Below are positions 45,469 to 54,578 of a stretch of DNA of 64,000 bases, in pieces (positions within the stretch are counted from its first letter, which is position 1; each line of letters opens with the position of its first letter). The position numbers were made by a program, and so were the translations under genes. The stretch covers positions 27,689 through 91,688 of the forward strand of contig WRBM01000002.1 in NCBI GenBank assembly GCA_009784525.1, written 5' to 3'. Below the pieces are notes generated by a model. It was not told the DNA's origin and did no database searches. It saw only the letters and a list, made by a program, of their open reading frames with translations. The stretch comes from Erysipelotrichales bacterium. Lineage in GTDB: Bacteria > Bacillota_I > Bacilli_A > Acholeplasmatales > WRBM01.

Positions 45469-45789
45469 TTACCAAAAGAATCTGTTTCTGTTGTTGTTAC
45501 GACCAGGTAAGTTAGTGCGCTCAAAATAAATTCTGATACAACGGCAGATCATTTCATGTAATTCAACATCTTGAATAATTACAACTGGATCAGTGTTAAT
45601 AAAGCCTTGGAAGTATCCTCCGCCACAACAGTTTTTCTTGCAAGTAATTCTCGCAACATCAAAACAAGCCGTAGGAAGGCAGTTAGGCGTTACGCATAAT
45701 TCAACAGTATTTTCATCTAAATGTGTAAGGTTGTAGGCATATTTAACACCATCAACGCAAATTTCTTGTCTTTCTCCACAATGTTTCAA
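45469..45789 (-). CDS. Cys-rich hypothetical protein (106 aa)
   Basis: A protein with ten cysteines: KHCGERQEICVDGVKYAYNL at the start, then ELCVTPNCLPTACFDVARIT, CKKNCCGGGYFQG and MICRCIRIYF, ending in an Arg/Asn-rich GRNNNRNRFFW. I start at TTG 45789, with AGAGGGG 8 nt upstream; the frame opens at 45852 but codes for unlikely residues there. It looks like a small disulphide- or metal-rich coat-like protein; no family recognised. It may share the style of the CotA/coat proteins only superficially. Confidence 0.6.
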   Translation of the reverse strand: MKHCGERQEICVDGVKYAYNLTHLDENTVELCVTPNCLPTACFDVARITCKKNCCGGGYFQGFINTDPVVIIQDVELHEMICRCIRIYFERTNLPGRNNNRNRFFW

Positions 45790-45867
45790 ACTAGTTTCCC
45801 CTCTCTTAAAATTCACGTAGTTAAAAACTACACTATAAATTATGAGAGGCAAACACTTTTGTATAGG

Positions 45868-47523
45868 CTACCTACGCTTTTTTGAACTAGTAGAAGTTTC
45901 TTTATCAGCTTTTACTTCAACTGCGATTTTGCGATTATAAAAATACTTTTCATTAAGAATTTTTATTGCTTTTTTGACATGTTCACCTTTAAGTTGGACA
46001 AAAGAGAAAGTATTTAAAATACTGATATCTTTAACATCTTTATTAGAAACACGCAAGAACTTTACAAACATATCTGCTAAATCCCTTTTATTAATGTTAT
46101 CCTTTTTACCAAGATTGATAAAAAGTTTTACATAGCCCGCAGAAGCAAAGTCTGTATTAAAGTCTTGTTTGGCTTTTTTCTGTTGAAAATTTTCGGCGAT
46201 ATCATCAATATTACCAATATTTTCCCGATCTTTTTCGCTAACTTTTCTTAATAAAGCAGCTGCATAATCAAGGATTTCAAATTCTTTGTTTTCTTCTAAA
46301 GCAGCTAAAATATAACCTTTGTATTTATCGGGATTCTCTTCCTTTAACGAAGTTGTCGCTTCATTCATCCGATGGCTAATTTTAGCAGCCTCCGCCTTTT
46401 CATAACTTGGCGGTACAGTTTTCTCAATGTCTACTTTTAAAGCTTTCGCAAAATCATTAATCTTGCTTGCTTCCTTTTTATTTACAAAAGTAATACTCAT
46501 ACCATCTCTTCCAGCTCTAGCTGTCCGACCAATACGATGAGTATAATACTCTAAATCATCAGCTATATCATGATTAAAAACGACATCGATACCAGAAATA
46601 TCTAAACCTCTGGCTGCTACATCAGTCGCAATTAATACTGATACTAAACCACTTTTAAATTTTTCCATTACTTTATCACGACTAACTTGTTTCAAGTCAC
46701 CATGTAAAGCTTCAACCATAAAACCTCTCGTCGTTAAGGCCATCTGCAAATCATCAACACGTTTTTTAGTACGGCAGAAAACTAAAGCTTGCTTAAAATC
46801 AAAGGTATCAATCATTCGGCATAAAGCTTCTTCTTTGTTTTTATCACGAATCTCTACATAATATTGCTTGATGTTTGGAACCGCAAGATTTCCTTGTAAG
46901 GTCTTAACGCTTTGCGGGTCTTTTAAATACATGTTTGCGATTTTTAAGATTGGCTTTGGCATCGTTGCGGAAAACAAAATCTTTTGACAATCGGCATTCG
47001 CACTTGCCAAAATCGTATCTAAGTCTTCCTTAAAGCCCATATTAAGCATTTCATCGGCTTCATCTAAAACTAATAATTTAATATTTTCTAAAGATAAAGT
47101 CTTACGCCTTTGGTGATCCATAATTCTTCCTGGTGTCCCAACAATGATTTGCGGCTTTTCTCTAAGTTTACTTATTTGACGTTCGATACCCTGACCACCA
47201 TAAATTGATAAAACTTTAACGCTAGGTAGAAAAACCAAAAGCTTTTCAAACTCTTCGGCGACTTGAATCGCTAATTCACGAGTTGGACATAAAACCAAAA
47301 CTTGAACCTTTTTATCTTTTGTGTTAATCATGTTAATTGCGGGTAAAGCAAAAGAACAGGTTTTTCCGGTTCCTGTCGGGGCTTGAGCTAAAACATCATG
47401 ACCGTTTAAGACATGAGGAATTGCCATTTCCTGGATTGGTGTCATCTCTTGATAACCCATTTCCACTACTGCTTTTTTTAATTCCGGCAGGATTTCAAGA
47501 TCCTTAAATGTTAATTTTTCCAT
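45868..47523 (-). CDS. DEAD-box ATP-dependent RNA helicase (DeaD/CshA-like)
   Basis: A 551-residue RNA helicase. Q-motif and motif I APTGTGKTCSFALPA, motif II VLDEADEMLNMG, motif III LFSATMP, motif VI HRIGRTARAGRDG. The C-terminal part (about 455-535, KLFINLGKKDNINKRDLADM) is a DbpA-type RNA-binding domain, and the protein ends in a basic tail. It would act in ribosome assembly or RNA decay, as other DeaD/CshA enzymes do. Start at ATG 47523; a DUF1294 gene precedes it by 5 bp. Confidence 0.93.
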   Translation of the reverse strand: MEKLTFKDLEILPELKKAVVEMGYQEMTPIQEMAIPHVLNGHDVLAQAPTGTGKTCSFALPAINMINTKDKKVQVLVLCPTRELAIQVAEEFEKLLVFLPSVKVLSIYGGQGIERQISKLREKPQIIVGTPGRIMDHQRRKTLSLENIKLLVLDEADEMLNMGFKEDLDTILASANADCQKILFSATMPKPILKIANMYLKDPQSVKTLQGNLAVPNIKQYYVEIRDKNKEEALCRMIDTFDFKQALVFCRTKKRVDDLQMALTTRGFMVEALHGDLKQVSRDKVMEKFKSGLVSVLIATDVAARGLDISGIDVVFNHDIADDLEYYTHRIGRTARAGRDGMSITFVNKKEASKINDFAKALKVDIEKTVPPSYEKAEAAKISHRMNEATTSLKEENPDKYKGYILAALEENKEFEILDYAAALLRKVSEKDRENIGNIDDIAENFQQKKAKQDFNTDFASAGYVKLFINLGKKDNINKRDLADMFVKFLRVSNKDVKDISILNTFSFVQLKGEHVKKAIKILNEKYFYNRKIAVEVKADKETSTSSKKRR

Positions 47524-47528
47524 TATAT

Positions 47529-47813
47529 TTATACTCCTATTTGTCTGCTTATAAGAATTAGACCAATAACTGTAAGTACATTTACCAGAAACAGTAAGGG
47601 AATCCCATAGCGAAACTTTGGTTTTTGATTTTTATGACGAATGACTTGCATACATAGATAGATAGCTAAACTAGCTCCTAAGAAAGCAAATGTGAAAAGT
47701 GTTTTTTCTGGCACCCTGCGTTCTTTTTTGATGGCTCTTTTTTTATCATAGCGCATCACAAAAATCGCAATGATATTTATTATCACTAAATAGATAATTA
47801 AAAACTTAATCAT
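47529..47813 (-). CDS. DUF1294 membrane protein
   Basis: A 94-residue protein with two to three membrane segments. The pattern MRYDKKRAIKKERRVPEKTL followed by ...LGASLAIYLCMQVIRHK is the DUF1294 signature (MYxxDKxxAxxxxxRVPExTL). Function unknown. It overlaps the upstream glycosyltransferase by 8 bp and precedes the DEAD-box helicase by 5 bp, so the three form an operon. Confidence 0.85.
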   Translation of the reverse strand: MIKFLIIYLVIINIIAIFVMRYDKKRAIKKERRVPEKTLFTFAFLGASLAIYLCMQVIRHKNQKPKFRYGIPLLFLVNVLTVIGLILISRQIGV

Positions 47814-48924
47814 TAATAATATTCTTCCATTTCTTTATAATTTTATCCCAAGAGTTACTTAAAGCGATTCTATAGGTTTCTTCACGTAAACATTCAAGCT
47901 TTTTTGAATCATTTAATAGCTCAATAATTTTATCAGCCATTTCTTCATTTTTCTGACAAATATAGCCATTTTTATCTTTTATAATAATTTCTGGACAAGC
48001 ATCGCCCCAATTACTGGAAATAACAGGAACAGAACGACTATTTGCTTCTAGAATTGATAATGGAAAACCTTCAAACGATGAAGTCAACAATAATAAATCA
48101 GCACTATCAAAAGCAGCCGCAACATTATCTGTTTTTCCACGCAAGAAACAAACATCCTCTAAATTACGTTTCTTAATCGCTTTAATCATTTTTCGTTCTA
48201 AAATGCCATCACCATAAAAATGTAATTCAAATGTAGCTTTTTTCTGCTTTAGAATTTCTGCAACTTTTATCGCTTTAAGCGGCTTTTTTTGATTAACAAA
48301 CCGAGATAAAAAAATAATTTTTTTAGTTTCAGAAACAGGTTGAAGTTTGGCCTCAAGCCTAGAGGGATTATAAACATAAGTTGCTTTTTTTTGAATTCTT
48401 TTTGGCATGCGCTTTAAAGTACTTTCTGTCAGGAATAGCCACTTATCTGGTTTGCGACACATCAGTAAACCAAACCGGTGATAAAACTTACGGAAAAAGC
48501 GGTAATTAAAATGAAAATGAAAATAAACTTTTCTTTTTTTAGGCGCAAACATATAACTGTCCATCGCTGAAGCAATGATTAAGTCCTCTTCTGTAGTCAT
48601 ATCCTTTATCATACGTCGATAGCGATATTTTCCAAAAAGCCAGAAGAAAATAAGTTGGAAAATTGCGATGATGATTTTATCAAAACGGAATCTTTTTGCC
48701 TTCTCGGAAATATATTTATCAATATATATATACTTATGCGCTACTTTAAGATTAAGCAATTTTATTCTTGAATCGATTTCGACAATTGGCTTTTCAAAAT
48801 CTGCAATCACAATTAAAGTGATATCATAGAATTCTATCAATTTATTAGCTAAATTGATTGTGACGATTTCTGCTCCACCAACTTTATGAACCTGCTGGAT
48901 AACCCAAAAGATTCGCTTTCGCAT
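47806..48924 (-). CDS. GT4 family glycosyltransferase
   Basis: A 372-residue GT-B transferase. N-terminal IFWVIQQVHKVGGAEIVTIN and the donor motif SSFEGFPLSILEANSRSVPV (E-x7-E) are clear. Basic patches in the N-terminal domain suggest a membrane-associated acceptor. It heads an operon with the DUF1294 and DEAD-box genes, with a promoter of its own. The sugar and acceptor are unknown. Confidence 0.88.
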   Translation of the reverse strand: MRKRIFWVIQQVHKVGGAEIVTINLANKLIEFYDITLIVIADFEKPIVEIDSRIKLLNLKVAHKYIYIDKYISEKAKRFRFDKIIIAIFQLIFFWLFGKYRYRRMIKDMTTEEDLIIASAMDSYMFAPKKRKVYFHFHFNYRFFRKFYHRFGLLMCRKPDKWLFLTESTLKRMPKRIQKKATYVYNPSRLEAKLQPVSETKKIIFLSRFVNQKKPLKAIKVAEILKQKKATFELHFYGDGILERKMIKAIKKRNLEDVCFLRGKTDNVAAAFDSADLLLLTSSFEGFPLSILEANSRSVPVISSNWGDACPEIIIKDKNGYICQKNEEMADKIIELLNDSKKLECLREETYRIALSNSWDKIIKKWKNIIND

Positions 48925-48960
48925 AATTTTAGCCTTCTTTCATCAAATAAACAACAATAT

Positions 48961-48989
48961 ATAATATCATATTTTAAGTTATTTAACAA
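48961..48989 (-). promoter_or_regulatory. Promoter of the glycosyltransferase/DEAD-box operon
   Basis: -35 TTGTTA (48984-48989), 17-bp spacer, -10 TATTAT (48961-48966) on the minus strand in the divergent spacer 48925-49088. Confidence 0.6.
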
Positions 48990-49088
48990 GAATAAAACGT
49001 TTTTGCGGATAATTTCCCTATTTTTCTTGCGCATATCCTTATTATTTGATAATATATAATAAACTATTAAAGAAAAGTGAGGTTTAAC

Positions 49089-50033
49089 ATGAAAATAAAT
49101 AAACCAGAAAAATTAAAAAAAGGCGATAAAATCGGCCTTATTTGTCCTTCTTTTTGTACGGACCAAAATAAGATTTCCACCACTGTTTCCTTATTAGAGG
49201 AATTAGGCTTTGAAGTTAAGGTTGGAAAATCAGTCTATGCTAAAAATGATTATCTCGCTGGAAGTGATAAACTAAGAAAAAACGATCTTGAAGAAATGTT
49301 TTCTGACGATTCAGTAAAAGCTATTATTTGTCAACAAGGTGGTTATGGTGCGACAAGGCTTTTAGATATTATTGATTATGAAATTATTAAAAACAACCCT
49401 AAATTCTTTTTAGGCTATTCTGATATTACAGCTTTGAATAATGCTTTTTATCAGTTATGCGGCTTGCCGAGTTATCAAGGAAAAATTGGCGCTCAACTTC
49501 CGGCCGTTAGAAAAGACTCATTCTCCTATGAGAACTTTTTAGAAGCGCTTTTTTCCAATACTAAGAATCAAGTATTAAAAAATCCTACAACTCATCAAGC
49601 CTATGCAGTTACTGAAGGCATTGCGGAAGGTATTTTAGTAGGTGGCAACCTTTCTTTGATTTATACTTTAATGGGCACGCCTTATGATATTGATTTTAAA
49701 GATAAGATTATCATCCTTGAAGACGTTGGCGAAAAACCTTATGCAATAGATAGAATGCTTCAGAGTCTGAAACTAAGCGGAAAACTTAAAGAGGCCGAAG
49801 GTTTTATTGTTGGACAGTTCACAGATTGTGAACCAACAAATAATAATCAAGACGAACAAATCCGCGATGTGCCTTTTTTAATTAAGGAGTTCTTAGGGGG
49901 TTTAAATGTTCCAGTTTTAGCTAATTTCTGTAACGGTCATGATATGCCTTATATTAATCTGCCAATCGGTCTGAAAGTCAGATTAGATGCCTCAAATCAC
50001 AATATTACAATTTTAGAAGATTTTTATAAATAA
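49089..50033 (+). CDS. LD-carboxypeptidase (peptidase family S66)
   Basis: A 314-residue serine peptidase of the LdcA/MccF family. The N-terminal KKGDKIGLICPS, nucleophile region FFLGYSDITALNNA (Ser-111), and the Glu/His regions LEDVGEKPYAIDRML and NFCNGHDMP fit the catalytic triad. LdcA cleaves the terminal D-Ala from tetrapeptides in murein recycling; MccF members detoxify aminoacyl-nucleotide compounds. Start at ATG 49089 after AGTGAGG; a TATAAT lies at 49055-49060. It is one of very few plus-strand genes and stands alone. Confidence 0.9.
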   Translation: MKINKPEKLKKGDKIGLICPSFCTDQNKISTTVSLLEELGFEVKVGKSVYAKNDYLAGSDKLRKNDLEEMFSDDSVKAIICQQGGYGATRLLDIIDYEIIKNNPKFFLGYSDITALNNAFYQLCGLPSYQGKIGAQLPAVRKDSFSYENFLEALFSNTKNQVLKNPTTHQAYAVTEGIAEGILVGGNLSLIYTLMGTPYDIDFKDKIIILEDVGEKPYAIDRMLQSLKLSGKLKEAEGFIVGQFTDCEPTNNNQDEQIRDVPFLIKEFLGGLNVPVLANFCNGHDMPYINLPIGLKVRLDASNHNITILEDFYK

Positions 50034-50036
50034 TTC

Positions 50037-50092
50037 TAAAGAAAGACTGTATCTTTTAGTTTAAATAAAACTAGAAAATGCAGTCTTTCTTA
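50037..50092. terminator. Bidirectional terminator between the S66 peptidase and Eis-like genes
   Basis: A 9-bp stem GAAAGACTG / CAGTCTTTC with a partially paired inner hairpin (AGTTT...AAACT), flanked by AAAG/CTTT and T-runs in both directions; it serves both converging genes. Confidence 0.75.
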
Positions 50093-50094
50093 AT

Positions 50095-51336
50095 TTAAAA
50101 ATGCGTTACACATACAGGTTTCTCATCAAGCGAAAAAGCACGGCTTAATTCTTCTAATTTCTCTGCTTTTGAGATTTGTGCTTTACCATATTTAATTAGC
50201 TTTTTCAGATTTGCACAGCCCATAATTAATGATGAGAATTCCGCAATATCAATATTAATTTCTACATCTGCAGAATCATCAATCATCCTAGCCTTTCCAT
50301 TTTTAAACTCTATAAAGAATGGTTTGTTATTGTCTTTTACAAAACTATCTTTAATATTAAATTGAACTTTCATATTTAGATTACCAAAACTGCAATCTTG
50401 AATATCTAAAAAGAAGGCCTTTACATCACAAATACGATACATTATTCCAAGACCTGTCTGGCAACATTCCTGATAAACAGAAAATAATATACGGTCAGTA
50501 TGATTGCGTGGATCAGAAAGCGTATTGATAAATCCTTCGTCTTGGGTATTAATAATCACATAACGAACCTGATCAGCCTGGCTTTTTACAAAAGTCATCA
50601 ATTCTAGAAATACTTCTGGGCTATCAAAAAACATTTCACTTATATATAAATCATTTACCAAAAACGATTCATCACTGCCTTTTTTGAAGTTACAAACAAG
50701 ATAACCTTTAACTTTTGCCTTGTTTTTATAAGCAAAAACTTTAACGGCTGGACTTTTTAAGCGATTAGCAAATTCTGCTTCCGCTTTATTAATCAGACCA
50801 TGAGTAGTTTTTACTTTATAATTATAATAATCCGTCAGGCTTTTTGCATCTTTTTCAGTCAAACGAACGATATTTGCCTTAGAATTACCACTTGGCAGAT
50901 CATTAGGACGCAGCTTGAATTGTTGTAATAAAGTCCCAAAACCATAGCCCATTTTATAGTAAAAGGCCGAATTAAAAGGATATAGTAAGGCAATATTTCG
51001 ACCATTCTTTCTTAAGTCCTCGATAAAATTCTCCATCATCGCAAAACAAATTTTTTCTTTCTTCCTAGTCAGATCAACCGCAACCGAACCAATACCGCCA
51101 GCTTTAATCATCGATTGCCGGAAATTCATTTCAAAATCCCAGACATTAAAACCTCCGACTAAATTATCACCATTATAGGCACCGATATATTTTAAATAAG
51201 CTAGTTTGTTATCTTCAATTAATTTCTTTGTGCATTGCTCAATTGTCGTATTATAACCAATAGCTGGGTAAGCATTTAATAAAAGTGCTGCTATACCCTC
51301 TAGTTTTTCTTCTGTAATTAATTTGAATTTATACAT
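50095..51336 (-). CDS. Eis-like GNAT acetyltransferase
   Basis: A 413-residue protein with tandem GNAT folds plus a sterol-carrier-like C-terminal domain, as in Eis (enhanced intracellular survival) enzymes. Visible: N-terminal AYPAIGYNTTIEQ, GGIGSVAVDLTRKKEKICFA, LYPFNSAFYYKMGYGFG, and the last 100 residues (DSFVKDNNKPFFIEFKNGKA) as the SCP-like part. The start is ATG 51336 after GGCAGGTAG; the frame opens upstream at 51390. Eis enzymes acetylate amines, including aminoglycosides in mycobacteria; the substrate here is unknown. Confidence 0.85.
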   Translation of the reverse strand: MYKFKLITEEKLEGIAALLLNAYPAIGYNTTIEQCTKKLIEDNKLAYLKYIGAYNGDNLVGGFNVWDFEMNFRQSMIKAGGIGSVAVDLTRKKEKICFAMMENFIEDLRKNGRNIALLYPFNSAFYYKMGYGFGTLLQQFKLRPNDLPSGNSKANIVRLTEKDAKSLTDYYNYKVKTTHGLINKAEAEFANRLKSPAVKVFAYKNKAKVKGYLVCNFKKGSDESFLVNDLYISEMFFDSPEVFLELMTFVKSQADQVRYVIINTQDEGFINTLSDPRNHTDRILFSVYQECCQTGLGIMYRICDVKAFFLDIQDCSFGNLNMKVQFNIKDSFVKDNNKPFFIEFKNGKARMIDDSADVEINIDIAEFSSLIMGCANLKKLIKYGKAQISKAEKLEELSRAFSLDEKPVCVTHF

Positions 51337-51402
51337 GAAACTACCTGCCTTTACATTAAAAATTATAACAAAAAAGCTATTGATAATCAATAGACTTTTA
51401 GT

Positions 51403-51969
51403 TTATGTAAGCCAATTAGCCAAACTATATAAAATAATTCCTAATAAAGCTGATATCAGAATCAAAAGGACTGGCTGTTTAATTTTTTTAAAACGTGATA
51501 ATATTAAGTTAACAATTATAATAATCAAGATTATCCAATCGATTTCCCTATTACCTGCCTCTTCTGGAAATAACGCCTGATAAGAAATTGAAATCGCTAC
51601 TGCGAAAATCAATCCCACAACAACTGCCTTAATTCCGGTTAATGCAAATTTAAAATATTGATTTTTTAAGAACTTATCAATAAATATCGAAATAATCATT
51701 ATAATTATTACTGTCGGCGCTACAACCCCTAAAACCGCTGTTATTGCCCCAAGCACCCCTGCTTGTTCCATGCCAACAAATGTCGCAATATTAATCGCAA
51801 AAGGGCCAGGCGTTGATTCACTAATCGCAAAATAAACTAGCAATTGTGCTTCTGTAATCCAACCTTGACTAATAACATCTTGCCGGATCATCGGAATCAT
51901 CGCATAACCGCCACCAATTGTAAAAAGACCAATTCTGAAAAAAGTTAAAAAAAGCTCTAGGTAGATCAT
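51403..51969 (-). CDS. Chromate transporter family protein, second half
   Basis: A 188-residue membrane protein of the short-chain chromate (CHR) family, with about five to six membrane segments. The signature GLFTIGGGYAMIPMIRQDVI and SESTPGPFAINIATFVG is intact. It overlaps the partner gene by 4 bp, so the two halves form a heterodimeric transporter for chromate/sulfate-type anions. Short-chain pairs are common in Firmicutes; the true substrate is unproven. Confidence 0.88.
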   Translation of the reverse strand: MIYLELFLTFFRIGLFTIGGGYAMIPMIRQDVISQGWITEAQLLVYFAISESTPGPFAINIATFVGMEQAGVLGAITAVLGVVAPTVIIIMIISIFIDKFLKNQYFKFALTGIKAVVVGLIFAVAISISYQALFPEEAGNREIDWIILIIIIVNLILSRFKKIKQPVLLILISALLGIILYSLANWLT

Positions 51970-52532
51970 ATTTCATCCACCTGCTTTCTAAAAAGTTTCG
52001 CCATTATCAAAAAATAAAAAATCGCTAAAATAGCGCCCACAAAAATTAATAAAAAAGCTGGTACAGCTGTTAAGAACAAAGAAATTAAAAAAGTTGCCCC
52101 TAACATAAAAAGAAAAAAGATGCCTTTATGGCAATGCTTAAATAATTTAAGACCGGCGTTAAAAATTAAAACACCGATACATCCCTTGATACCTTTAAAT
52201 GCTAAACGTACAAATTCATTTTCCAAAAATCGCTCGATAAAAAAGCTAATCGCAATAATAATAATTAAAGAAGGCAAAACTATTCCTAAAGTAGCGATAA
52301 TCCCTCCTAGGACACCTTTTCTTTTACGACCAACAAAAGCGGCCATCGAAACCGCAATCGCGCCTGGAGTCGATTCACTGACCGCAATCATATTCAAAAA
52401 CTCTGTTTCATCAAGCCATCTGTGCTTTTCTACAACTTCTCTTTCGATAATCGGTAACATTGCATAACCGCCACCAAAAGTTACTAAACCAATCTTAAAA
52501 AAGGTAGTAAATAATTTAAGGTTTTCATTCAT
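51966..52532 (-). CDS. Chromate transporter family protein, first half
   Basis: The partner of the downstream 188-residue gene and equal in length. It carries the same signature twice-repeated in long ChrA proteins: GLVTFGGGYAMLPIIEREVV and SESTPGAIAVSMAAFVG. About five membrane segments. ATG start at 52532, 24 bp downstream of a P-II-like gene, so all three may be one operon. Confidence 0.88.
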   Translation of the reverse strand: MNENLKLFTTFFKIGLVTFGGGYAMLPIIEREVVEKHRWLDETEFLNMIAVSESTPGAIAVSMAAFVGRKRKGVLGGIIATLGIVLPSLIIIIAISFFIERFLENEFVRLAFKGIKGCIGVLIFNAGLKLFKHCHKGIFFLFMLGATFLISLFLTAVPAFLLIFVGAILAIFYFLIMAKLFRKQVDEI

Positions 52533-52555
52533 CTTTTGTGCCTATGATTTTCTTT

Positions 52556-52891
52556 TTATGGGCGATATCCTTTTACGTAATTAACCGGGAAACTGAAAAG
52601 AAATCCGCTATTTGGTTCGTCAAGATCACCAACAATATCTTCAATCACATCAATTAAAATCTCCATCTTGTCATCGTCCAGAACAAAAAGCAAAGTCTTA
52701 TTCTCTTTTAATTCCGGATTCAATAACGCCTTTAACGTTCCATAAATCTGCGTTTCATCTTGTTTAGTTAATTCGTGACCCATTCCATTACTATTAAAGA
52801 TAGTTCCGCCACTAATTCCTCGTTTGTTCAACTCATTTAATAATGGTTTCAATAAACCAGCATTAGGCAAAACAAAAAATACCGCTCTCAA
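52556..52891 (-). CDS. P-II-like small signalling protein next to the chromate transporter
   Basis: A 111-residue protein reminiscent of the P-II/PII-like ferredoxin fold: RAVFFVLPNAGLLKPLLNEL, GISGGTIFNSNGMG (T-loop-like), NKTLLFVLDDDKMEILIDVI. I start at TTG 52891, ten nt after AGGAG; a GTG at 52900 lies within the Shine-Dalgarno. PII-like proteins often regulate a neighbouring membrane transporter, which fits its place just before the chromate pair. The family call is tentative. Confidence 0.6.
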   Translation of the reverse strand: MRAVFFVLPNAGLLKPLLNELNKRGISGGTIFNSNGMGHELTKQDETQIYGTLKALLNPELKENKTLLFVLDDDKMEILIDVIEDIVGDLDEPNSGFLFSFPVNYVKGYRP

Positions 52892-52977
52892 GAAAATCAC
52901 TCTCCTATAATATTATAAAACTTATCTTCTAAAATTGCAACAATTTAAAAGAGAAAAAACACTTTTAAGTGTTCTCT

Positions 52978-53703
52978 TCATACTTTCTTTAAAATTCCTT
53001 CTGATTGAGTCCAAAACGATTGATCAAAATCCAGAAAAGACATTTGAACATATTTTGAGCGAGACTGGCAAGGTGCAAAAGTCAAACGATGAATCGGAGT
53101 TACTCCATGAGTTTGAAGTTCCTGTAAATGCTCACTCGTTCCGTAACCTTTATGTTTAGAAAATTGAAAGCCAGGATATAGAATTTCCATTTCAGCCATA
53201 TAGCGATCACGCGTTACTTTAGCAACAATCGCCGCTGCCATAATTGAAACAGATTTTATGTCACCTCTAACTATTGGTGAAGATTCACAATGAAAGTTAT
53301 AAATTGGCATAGCATCGACTAAAACATGGTCAGGCTTTTTCTCAAACTGACTTATTACTTGTTTCATTGATGTTATTGTTGCTTGATAAACATTGGATTT
53401 ATCAATTTCCGCAGCCGAAATAAAAACCGTTTGTACTTCAATCGCATCTTTAATGATTCGTTCATAAAGTTCTTCTCTTAGTTTTGCAGATATCTTTTTA
53501 GAGTCATCAATAAATTCAATTTTATAGTTTTTCGGCAAAATTACAGCTGCTGTAACAATCGGACCTGCTAAGCAACCTCTGCCTGCCTCATCAACACCAG
53601 CGATTAAGCGACAACCTTCCTGATAAAAAAACTTTTCATAACGATAGATGTAAATGAAATTTCTATATGACTTTCTTTTGGGTATGGTCATCTGCTCTGT
53701 CAA
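52978..53703 (-). CDS. rnhB: Ribonuclease HII
   Basis: RNase HII removes ribonucleotides from DNA. The catalytic block AGVDEAGRGCLAGP, DDSKKISAKLREELYE, and VRGDIKSVSIMAAAIVAKVTRD all match. The 241-residue length includes an N-terminal extension typical of Bacilli. TTG start at 53703 with GGAGG 8 nt upstream; it overlaps the end of rbgA by 41 bp. The pair rbgA-rnhB is a conserved neighbourhood. Confidence 0.95.
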   Translation of the reverse strand: MTEQMTIPKRKSYRNFIYIYRYEKFFYQEGCRLIAGVDEAGRGCLAGPIVTAAVILPKNYKIEFIDDSKKISAKLREELYERIIKDAIEVQTVFISAAEIDKSNVYQATITSMKQVISQFEKKPDHVLVDAMPIYNFHCESSPIVRGDIKSVSIMAAAIVAKVTRDRYMAEMEILYPGFQFSKHKGYGTSEHLQELQTHGVTPIHRLTFAPCQSRSKYVQMSFLDFDQSFWTQSEGILKKV

Positions 53704-54532
53704 AAGTGATACCTCCTAATTTCTTACTGCGTAAATCTTTTAGAAAAAGGCGATTAATTCTTTCATAATCTATTTCCTGTTTTAAATAACAGCCCCTTGA
53801 TTTAGCAATCTGCGCATAGATAGTTTCCAAATCATTAATATCATAATCAGCTAGTTTGTAATACTCTTTAAATAATCTTCGATAGTATTTATCTACAAAG
53901 GCAAAACCATAACCACAAACATCATCTAATGGCAATATATCATCATCAATTGAACCAATAAGTGCTAAATGCATAGCCATCGTTTCATTATCAAATTTAG
54001 GCCATAAAACACCTGGTGTATCGTAAAGATAAAAATCTTCCGATGCTTTAATCCAAACCGTATCTCTAGTTAATCCTGGCATATTTCCGGTAGCGCAGCT
54101 TTTCTTTCTTGCTAAATTATTAATCAATGTAGATTTACCGACATTAGGAATGCCGACAATCATCGCTCTGATCGTTTGATTAATCGTTCTCGTACCTTTG
54201 ATATAATTAATACGATTGACTTCTGTCTTGACGGTATTCTTAATAAGAATCATATTTTTATCTTTGATGGCATCAACTTCTAAAACCTTTTTAAGTTGAC
54301 CATGAAAAATTCTTGACCATTTGTAAGTTTCTTTTGAGTCAGCTAAAAGCGCTTTATTCATTAAAATTATATGTGCCTTATCGCCAATAATATTCTGAAT
54401 CTCTGGATTTCGACTGGAAAAAGGAGCTCTGGCGTCGACAATTTCAATAACGGCGTCACAAAGCTTAACTTCAGTAGCTAATTCCCTTAATGTCTTTGGC
54501 ATGTGGCCAGGAAACCATTGAATCTGTTTCAT
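53663..54532 (-). CDS. rbgA: Ribosome biogenesis GTPase RbgA (YlqF)
   Basis: A circularly permuted GTPase needed for late 50S assembly. Order of motifs: G4-like ILMNKALLAD, then G1 GIPNVGKSTLINNL and G3 DTPGVLWPKFD, then the ANTAR-like C-terminal domain. N-terminal QWFPGHMPKTLRE is the family hallmark. 289 residues, normal length. ATG at 54532; a GC-rich hairpin-like stretch (GGAGGCTTTGGCCGCC) lies just before the gene, and the Shine-Dalgarno is not obvious. Confidence 0.95.
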   Translation of the reverse strand: MKQIQWFPGHMPKTLRELATEVKLCDAVIEIVDARAPFSSRNPEIQNIIGDKAHIILMNKALLADSKETYKWSRIFHGQLKKVLEVDAIKDKNMILIKNTVKTEVNRINYIKGTRTINQTIRAMIVGIPNVGKSTLINNLARKKSCATGNMPGLTRDTVWIKASEDFYLYDTPGVLWPKFDNETMAMHLALIGSIDDDILPLDDVCGYGFAFVDKYYRRLFKEYYKLADYDINDLETIYAQIAKSRGCYLKQEIDYERINRLFLKDLRSKKLGGITFDRADDHTQKKVI

Positions 54533-54578
54533 AAGTAATACCAGGCGGCCAAAGCCTCCAACCTTTCAAAATATTTTG

